Assembly: GCA_964539415.1 (NCBI GenBank)
Contig: CAZIID010000020.1
Coordinates: forward strand, 1 to 9,245
DNA: 9,245 bases
From: CAYQFQ01 sp964539415
GTDB lineage: Bacteria > Patescibacteriota > Minisyncoccia > Phycocordibacterales > GWA1-40-21
Direction of reading: 5' to 3'
Of the stretch, positions 4,937 through 9,245 are shown piece after piece. Position 1 is the first letter of the stretch. Each line of letters opens with the position of its first letter. The notes beneath the pieces were generated by a model. The model was not told the origin of the DNA. It saw only the letters and a list, made by a program, of their open reading frames with translations, and ran no database searches. Position numbers and translations under genes: made by a program.

Positions 4937-5668
4937 ATGGATACTGTACAAAATACAAATCAAACGAGTCAAACAGCACCAGCGACACCTGGAGCAAAAC
5001 CCTTTGTAAAAACTTTTGGTGCAAAGCCAAGATTTTTTGGTAATCGTGGTCCAGCTAGACCTTTCCTTTCAAAAGATGGTCAGAAGTCTTTTTCCGGTAA
5101 ACCAAGTTTTGGACAGAGTGATAGAACAAAAAATCCAAGAAAGAGTCCTTTTTCTAGAGGAGAAAGAGTTAAACCAGAATTTGAACAAAAGATCTTAAAT
5201 ATCAGAAGAGTTACTAGAGTTACATCAGGAGGTAAGAGATTAAACTTCAGCGTAGTTGTTGTCGCTGGTAACAAGAAAGGTTCAGTAGGTGTTGGCATGG
5301 GTAAAGCAAACGATACATCACTTGCAATCGAGAAAGCTTTTAGAGATGCTAAAAAGAATATGTTGCACCTTAGCTTAACAAAGACTATGTCTATTCCTTT
5401 TGAAGTTAGTGCAAAATATTGTAGCGGAAACATAAAGATTATGCCTGCATCAGGAAGAGGGGTTACAGCAGGAAGCGCATTGAGAGACGTTATTGAACTT
5501 GCTGGTATCAAAGACGTTACAACAAAAATTCTTTCAAGATCAAAGAACAAGTTGAATATCGCTATGGCTACTATAGAGGCACTTTCATTATTTAAGAATA
5601 AGAATAAAGTTGCAGTAAAACCAGTTGAATCAACAGACAATAAAGTTATAAAAGAGATTGTAAAATAA
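4937..5668 (+). CDS. rpsE: 30S ribosomal protein uS5 (S5) with long N-terminal extension
   Basis: uS5 lies at the mRNA entrance and contributes to decoding accuracy and mRNA unwinding. The product has 243 residues against about 165 in E. coli. The conserved core begins near residue 82 (EFEQKILNIRRVTRV), with the dsRBD-like domain (VVVVAGNKKGSVGVGMGKA) and the C-terminal domain (IMPASGRGVTAGSALRDVIELAGIKDV). Residues 1-80 are low complexity, rich in Gln/Thr/Pro then Gly/Phe/Lys/Arg, with GAKPFVKTFGAKPRFFG as a near-repeat; this looks disordered and basic. Start codons inside the extension are absent until the core, so the long form is probably real. rplO follows after 9 nt, with no rpmD between. 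Confidence 0.95.
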   Translation: MDTVQNTNQTSQTAPATPGAKPFVKTFGAKPRFFGNRGPARPFLSKDGQKSFSGKPSFGQSDRTKNPRKSPFSRGERVKPEFEQKILNIRRVTRVTSGGKRLNFSVVVVAGNKKGSVGVGMGKANDTSLAIEKAFRDAKKNMLHLSLTKTMSIPFEVSAKYCSGNIKIMPASGRGVTAGSALRDVIELAGIKDVTTKILSRSKNKLNIAMATIEALSLFKNKNKVAVKPVESTDNKVIKEIVK

Positions 5669-5677
5669 TTTACGACC

Positions 5678-6109
5678 ATGCAGATACACGAATTAAAAAG
5701 AAAAACAGAGAATAAAAAAACTATGCTAGTTGGCAGAGGAGGTAAAAGAGGTAAGACCTGTGGTAGAGGTGGAAAGGGTCAAACCGCAAGAGCTGGTCAC
5801 AAGATTAGACCAGAGATGAGAGACCTTATTAAGAAAATGCCAAAACTTAGAGGATATGCTTTCAAATCAATTCAGAGCGACTTTTCTGTTGTTAACGTGG
5901 GAGATCTAGACAAGGTTTTTTCAAACGGAGAAATTGTAAGCCCACAAACATTAGTTGGTAAGGGAGTGCTTTCAATGAGCAAAGGTAAGAACCCAGTAGT
6001 TAAAATATTAGCCGGTGGTGATATTTCAAAGAAAGTTACTATTATAGACTGTAAGGTTTCTAAGGAAGCAAAAACAAAGGTAGAAAAAGCTGGTGGAGAA
6101 ATAAAATAA
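5678..6109 (+). CDS. rplO: 50S ribosomal protein uL15 (L15)
   Basis: uL15 is a late-assembly protein whose extended N-terminal arm threads into 23S rRNA. The 143-residue product is typical. The Gly/Arg-rich arm (VGRGGKRGKTCGRGGKGQTARAG) covers about residues 18-40. A globular C-terminal domain follows with VVNVGDLDKVF, the segment VSPQTLVGKGVLSMSKGKNPVVKILAGGDI, and VSKEAKTKVEKAGGEIK. It directly follows rpsE, where most bacteria would have rpmD (uL30) in between. secY starts 5 nt downstream, matching the conserved rplO-secY pairing. Confidence 0.97.
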   Translation: MQIHELKRKTENKKTMLVGRGGKRGKTCGRGGKGQTARAGHKIRPEMRDLIKKMPKLRGYAFKSIQSDFSVVNVGDLDKVFSNGEIVSPQTLVGKGVLSMSKGKNPVVKILAGGDISKKVTIIDCKVSKEAKTKVEKAGGEIK

Positions 6110-6114
6110 TTTTT

Positions 6115-7386
6115 ATGAACTTTTTAGGAAAATTAAAATTGGTTTTCCAAGACAAAACTTTAAGAAATAGACTACTCTTTATTGCAGTAGCTTTGGTGGT
6201 GTTCAGAGCACTTTCATCTATTCCTATTCCTGGTATAGATTTAGAAAAACTAAATACTTTTTTCAGTGGTAATCAATTCTTTGGTTTTTTGAACATGTTT
6301 TCAGGAGGAGGAATGAGCAAGCTTTCTATAGTTATGCTTGGAGTTGGCCCATACATTAACTCATCTATTATAATGCAGCTCCTTACTATGATATTCCCTA
6401 AATTCAAACAGATGTATCATGAGGAGGGTGAGATCGGAAGAAAGAAATTTTCACAATATTCAAGATTACTTACTGTTCCTATTGCTTTAGCACAAGGTTT
6501 TGGACTTCTTGCACTTTTGGGAAAGTCCGGAGTTCTTGATAATATGACTTCAATTGATTTGGCTACAAACATTGTGGTTGTAACAGCCGGAGCAATGTTT
6601 ATGATGTGGCTTGGAGAAATAATGACTGAATTTGGTATTGGAAATGGAACATCTCTTATAATTTTTGCTGGTATAGTAGCTTCTTTGCCTACAATGTTAA
6701 CTCAGACATATTTGAACTTCAATGTTGCAGATATACCTATGTATCTTGCGTTCTTGGTTGTTGGACTTATCGTAATATACGCAGTCGTTTTTATTACAGA
6801 AGCAGAAAGACCTATACCTGTTACTTATGCAAAAAGAGTTCGTGGAGCAAAGGTTTATGGAGGAGTTTCTACATACTTACCGCTAAGAGTTAATCAGGCC
6901 GGAGTTATTCCAATAATTTTCGGTGTATCAATTCTTTTGTTACCTCAAATGCTTTTCCAGTTTCTTGCAAAAGTTGCAACAAATGTCACTTTGCAATCTG
7001 TTTCAGAAAAGATAGTAACATTTCTTTCAAATAATTGGATTTACGGAGTATCATATTTCTTGCTTGTTTTCTTATTTACTTATTTTTATACAGCAGTTAC
7101 TTTTGATCCTCATGCAATATCTGAAAATTTACAAAAGAGTGGTGCATTTATTCCAGGTGTAAGACCAGGGCAATCAACTTCAGAATATCTTTCTAAAGTT
7201 TTAACAAGAATCACTTTGGTTGGAGCAACTTTCTTGGGACTTATAGCTGTCTTACCTATGATAGTTAAAGGTGTTACTGGTATCAGCTCAATTGCACTTG
7301 GTGGAACAGCATTACTCATCGTAGTATCTGTTGTTATTGATTTAATTAAAAAAGTTGAAGCACAGATTTCAATGAGAGAATACTAA
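6115..7386 (+). CDS. secY: Preprotein translocase subunit SecY
   Basis: SecY forms the protein-conducting channel of the inner-membrane Sec translocon with SecE (and SecG), accepting substrates from SecA or the ribosome. The 423-residue product is the normal bacterial length. Hydrophobic segments fit ten membrane helices at about 18-38, 70-92, 115-137, 150-168, 178-198, 208-228, 262-285, 308-330, 365-385 and 392-412. The plug region FLNMFSGGGMSKLSI (58-72) leads into LGVGPYINSSIIMQLL. Cytoplasmic loop 4-5 has ERPIPVTYAKRVRG (231-244), and loop 5 has FIPGVRPGQSTSEYL (345-359) with the conserved arginine used in SecA coupling. It is the last gene before a strong terminator. Confidence 0.98.
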   Translation: MNFLGKLKLVFQDKTLRNRLLFIAVALVVFRALSSIPIPGIDLEKLNTFFSGNQFFGFLNMFSGGGMSKLSIVMLGVGPYINSSIIMQLLTMIFPKFKQMYHEEGEIGRKKFSQYSRLLTVPIALAQGFGLLALLGKSGVLDNMTSIDLATNIVVVTAGAMFMMWLGEIMTEFGIGNGTSLIIFAGIVASLPTMLTQTYLNFNVADIPMYLAFLVVGLIVIYAVVFITEAERPIPVTYAKRVRGAKVYGGVSTYLPLRVNQAGVIPIIFGVSILLLPQMLFQFLAKVATNVTLQSVSEKIVTFLSNNWIYGVSYFLLVFLFTYFYTAVTFDPHAISENLQKSGAFIPGVRPGQSTSEYLSKVLTRITLVGATFLGLIAVLPMIVKGVTGISSIALGGTALLIVVSVVIDLIKKVEAQISMREY

Positions 7387-7405
7387 TTAGTAGTATAAAG
7401 AAGAC

Positions 7406-7442
7406 AAAAAGCAGGGTTTCGCAAAGCGAAACCCTGCTTTTT
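7406..7442 (+). terminator. Strong intrinsic terminator after secY
   Basis: A perfect 12-bp GC-rich stem, GCAGGGTTTCGC (7411-7422) and GCGAAACCCTGC (7426-7437), with an AAA loop. It is extended by AAAAA (7406-7410) pairing with TTTTT (7438-7442). It lies 20 nt after the secY stop and separates the ribosomal/secY operon from adk. The symmetry also allows termination in reverse. Confidence 0.95.
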
Positions 7443-7444
7443 AA

Positions 7445-7473
7445 TTTTCTTTTCTGATTTAAGATGTTATAAT
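7445..7473 (+). promoter_or_regulatory. Extended -10 promoter for adk(-map)
   Basis: TGTTATAAT at 7465-7473 is a perfect extended -10 (TGn followed by TATAAT at 7468-7473). The -35 position, 17 nt upstream (7445-7450, TTTTCT), is poor, as is common for extended -10 promoters. The predicted start is near 7480, leaving a short leader of about 20 nt with no Shine-Dalgarno motif before adk. It directly follows the secY terminator. Confidence 0.7.
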
Positions 7474-7500
7474 CGCTTCATAATTAACAGTAAAAATATT

Positions 7501-8097
7501 ATGGATAACAAAAACATTAGAGCTTTTATATTTATGGGCAGGTCAGGATGTGGTAAAGGTACTCAAGTTGAATTACTTAAGCAAAAAATGACCGAGGTTT
7601 ATGAAGGTAGAAAAATATTACACGTTGAAACCGGTGCTTTCTTTAGACAACTTTTAAAGACTGAATCTTACATACAAAAATTAACTAAAGAAGTAGTTGA
7701 GAAAGGTGGACTTATGCCAGAAGTTATGGCGATTGCTATGTGGAGTAGATATCTTTTAGATAATTTTACAGGTGAGGAAAATTTACTATTTGATGGTTGC
7801 CCAAGAAAGATTCAAGAAGCAGAGTTGCTTAATTCGGCTTTAAAATTCTTCAAGGTACCTAAGCCAACTATTATTTATATGAATGTTACGAGAGAATGGG
7901 CAACACAAAGACTTACTGCTAGAGGAAGAAAAGATGATACACCAGAAGGTATAAATAGCAGAATGGACTGGTTTGATAAAGATGTTATGCCTGTTATTGA
8001 AGCATATAGAAATGATCAATCATATGATTTTGTTGAAATAGACGGTGAGAAAAGCATTGAAGATGTCCAGAAAGAATTAAACAGTAAAGTTTTCTAG
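7501..8097 (+). CDS. adk: Adenylate kinase, short-LID divergent form
   Basis: Adenylate kinase converts ATP plus AMP into two ADP in the cytoplasm. The 198-residue product has a P-loop at residues 13-22 (GRSGCGKGTQ). It has the AMP-site segment TGAFFRQ at 44-50 (usually TGDMLR), FDGCPR at 97-102 (usually DGFPR) and the arginine cluster RLTARGRKDD at 137-146 with Arg154 downstream. The LID is short and lacks the cysteines of zinc-binding LIDs. The family's P-loop proline is Ser15 and the Asp of TGD is Ala46, so it is divergent though the key Lys19 and arginines remain. The secY-adk-map context supports adk over UMP/CMP kinase. It ends in TAG. Confidence 0.87.
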   Translation: MDNKNIRAFIFMGRSGCGKGTQVELLKQKMTEVYEGRKILHVETGAFFRQLLKTESYIQKLTKEVVEKGGLMPEVMAIAMWSRYLLDNFTGEENLLFDGCPRKIQEAELLNSALKFFKVPKPTIIYMNVTREWATQRLTARGRKDDTPEGINSRMDWFDKDVMPVIEAYRNDQSYDFVEIDGEKSIEDVQKELNSKVF

Positions 8098-8101
8098 CTT
8101 A

Positions 8102-8129
8102 TTGTAAAAAAACAATAACAGAGTATATT
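8102..8129 (+). promoter_or_regulatory. Possible internal promoter giving a leaderless map transcript
   Basis: TTGTAA (8102-8107), a 16-nt spacer and TATATT (8124-8129). A start seven nt after the -10 would fall on the GTG of map at 8136, making a leaderless mRNA. The match is moderate and the DNA AT-rich; map could equally be read from the adk promoter, since no terminator separates them. Confidence 0.35.
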
Positions 8130-8135
8130 AACTTT

Positions 8136-8900
8136 GTGATTACAATTAAAACACAGGATGATATAGCCAAATTAAGAGAAGGCGGTAAACGCTTGGCTTT
8201 TATATTGAATGAAGTAGCTAAAGCTATAAAACCTGGGGTTTCTACAAAAAGTCTTGACGATTTAGCACTCAAATTATCAACAGAGAAAGGTGATAAACCA
8301 GCCTTTTTAAATTACAAACCTTATGGGGCAGACCGACCATATCCTGCTTCCCTTTGTATTTCTATCAATGATGAAGTCGTTCACGGAATTCCGAATGAAG
8401 AAAGAATTTTAAAAGAGGGTGAAATAGTATCTTTGGATATGGGACTAACTCACGATGGGCTTATTACTGATTCTGCTATTACTGTGCCAGTTGGGGAAGT
8501 GGATAAAAATGCGATTGACCTTATGGATACAACTAAGAAGGCTTTATATGCTGGTATAAAAAAAGTCAGAGAAGGACAAAGACTTGGAGATGTTGGATTT
8601 GCTATTGAATCTTTTGCTAATGAAAAAGGCTACGGAGTTGTTCGTGAACTTTGTGGTCATGGTGTCGGATATAAAGTGCATGAAGATCCATATGTTCCAA
8701 ATTACGGAGAAAAAGGAAAAGGAATTAAACTGAAAGCAGGAATGGTGATTGCTATTGAACCAATGTTCAACGAAGGAACAGAATGTATTGAACTAGATCG
8801 CGATGGATATACTTATAAAACAAAAGATTGTTCTAGAAGTGCCCATTTTGAACACACAGTTGTAGTTACTGAAAAAGGAGTAGAAATTTTGACTATCTAG
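8136..8900 (+). CDS. map: Methionine aminopeptidase, type I
   Basis: Removes the initiator methionine from nascent proteins; a cytoplasmic dinuclear metalloenzyme. The 254-residue product is of type Ia length, without the type II insert. The five metal ligands are visible: Asp101 (SLDMG), Asp112 (LITDSA), His175 (CGHGVG), Glu208 (AIEPMF) and Glu239 (HFEHTVVVT). Substrate-contact histidines His83 (VVHGIP) and His182 (KVHEDP) are also present. The start is GTG at 8136: the sequence VITIKTQDDIAKLREGGKRLA matches the family N-terminus, with no upstream in-frame ATG needed. It lies 38 nt after adk without a Shine-Dalgarno motif and ends in TAG. In many bacteria infA and rpmJ would follow; here an unrelated gene does. 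Confidence 0.96.
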   Translation: MITIKTQDDIAKLREGGKRLAFILNEVAKAIKPGVSTKSLDDLALKLSTEKGDKPAFLNYKPYGADRPYPASLCISINDEVVHGIPNEERILKEGEIVSLDMGLTHDGLITDSAITVPVGEVDKNAIDLMDTTKKALYAGIKKVREGQRLGDVGFAIESFANEKGYGVVRELCGHGVGYKVHEDPYVPNYGEKGKGIKLKAGMVIAIEPMFNEGTECIELDRDGYTYKTKDCSRSAHFEHTVVVTEKGVEILTI

Positions 8901-8914
8901 CTTTCAAAGAAAAG

Positions 8915-8943
8915 TTGTTTTGGTGAATTTTTAAATGTATAAT
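8915..8943 (+). promoter_or_regulatory. Consensus-like promoter for the 3' partial gene
   Basis: TTGTTT (8915-8920), exactly 17 nt, and a perfect TATAAT (8938-8943). The expected transcription start, about 7 nt beyond, is at 8949-8951 and coincides with the ATG at 8950. This implies a leaderless transcript and rules out the in-frame ATG at 8935, which would lie upstream of the RNA start. It begins 15 nt after the map stop codon. Confidence 0.75.
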
Positions 8944-8949
8944 GTACCT

Positions 8950-9245
8950 ATGGAAGGCATAGGATTAGGAAATGAAAATAAATTTAAGACTCCACAAGAG
9001 GAGTTGAATTTTTTGCGTGCGGAAGTTGCAAAAAGAGAAAAAGAAATTTTGGATACCGGGAAAGACGTAAATATTGAAAAAGTCGTAAGTGAAAAATTGA
9101 AAGAGTATAAAAATGTCGCTCCAGAAGAAGCTCTTGATAAAAATTATTCTATACCTAAGTCTCAATCTGAAGCGATTGTTTTAGAATTAGCTCCTGAAAC
9201 CCATGATAGAAAAATGGAAGAGCTTGTTGTGATTTTACACGAAAA
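8950..9245 (+). CDS. Conserved CPR-type protein of unknown function, N-terminal part (runs off window)
   Basis: An open frame of 98 complete codons with no stop before the window end. The visible N-terminus starts MEGIGLGNENKFKTPQEELN. Residues about 15-55 are charged and helical (EELNFLRAEVAKREKEIL), possibly coiled coil. A segment near 68-93 reads IPKSQSEAIVLELAPETHD followed by RKMEELVVILHE. No signal peptide or membrane helix is seen. From memory, similar N-termini occur in large Parcubacteria proteins whose C-terminal half is a VirD4/TraG- or HerA-like ATPase; no Walker motif lies within the window, so that link is tentative. The ATG at 8950 is preferred over 8935 because of the promoter position. 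Confidence 0.7.
   Translation, partial: MEGIGLGNENKFKTPQEELNFLRAEVAKREKEILDTGKDVNIEKVVSEKLKEYKNVAPEEALDKNYSIPKSQSEAIVLELAPETHDRKMEELVVILHE

Noticed and set aside
4223..5679. Long minus-strand frames opposite rplF/rplR and rpsE
   Set aside because: They are exact shadows of strongly conserved ribosomal genes; their hydrophobic translations arise from the complementary codons.
7381..7392. 12-bp palindrome TACTAATTAGTA over the secY stop codon
   Set aside because: It is a short AT-rich self-complementary run including the last Tyr codon and stop; likely chance, and the real terminator lies just after it.
8099..8118. Hairpin TTATTGT/ACAATAA between adk and map as a terminator
   Set aside because: The stem is seven pairs with only one G-C pair and has no T-run, so it would not terminate transcription.
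23..8900. Alternative genetic code with TGA as glycine, as in some CPR groups
   Set aside because: No in-frame TGA is seen in any conserved gene, and all products are full length under the standard code.
8901..8914. Possible hairpin terminator after map (CTTTC near GAAAAG)
   Set aside because: Only four to five imperfect pairs and no adequate T-run; too weak to call.
8935..8937. Upstream in-frame ATG for the last gene
   Set aside because: It lies upstream of the predicted transcription start and directly before the TATAAT box, so it would probably not be in the mRNA.

Overview
This window is an AT-rich stretch of bacterial chromosome (about two thirds A+T by eye, arginine almost always AGA). 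It carries most of the S10/spc ribosomal-protein supercluster, followed by secY, adk and map, all on the + strand. Several traits point to the Candidate Phyla Radiation (Patescibacteria), probably a Parcubacteria-type lineage. The uS3 N-terminus begins MSHTVHPYSHRLGIIR, there is no uL30 gene between rpsE and rplO, and recognisable Shine-Dalgarno sequences are missing before nearly every gene. The window also ends in the start of a protein that resembles a large conserved CPR protein. The phylum-level placement comes from recalled family features, not from a search.

Layout. 23-2829: rpsC, rplP, rpmC, rpsQ, rplN, rplX and rplE, tightly packed with 4-27 nt spacers. A 100-N assembly gap (2223-2322) removes the end of rplX and the start of rplE. 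2830-3421: a 592-nt gene-free interval, unusual inside this cluster. It holds a perfect 20-bp inverted repeat enclosing two small hairpins, a strong intrinsic terminator, a degenerate direct repeat, a good sigma70-type promoter and a roughly 138-nt structured leader. 3422-7386: rpsN (zinc type, rpsZ), rpsH, rplF, rplR, rpsE, rplO and secY, closed by a very strong terminator at 7406-7442. 7443-8900: adk and map, driven by an extended -10 promoter. 8901-9245: a consensus-like promoter whose predicted transcription start falls on the ATG of a new gene that runs off the window.

Together the genes encode subunits of both ribosomal subunits, the central pore of the Sec translocon, and two housekeeping enzymes: adenylate kinase and methionine aminopeptidase. 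The main novelty is regulatory. The classic single spc operon appears to be split in two by a terminator, a promoter and a leader placed just upstream of the uS14-uS8 pair. There are also signs of SD-independent or leaderless translation. No defence system, CRISPR array, tRNA, rRNA or transposase gene was seen. Two items could be undescribed: the inverted-repeat element at 2839-2930 and the leader at about 3284-3421.
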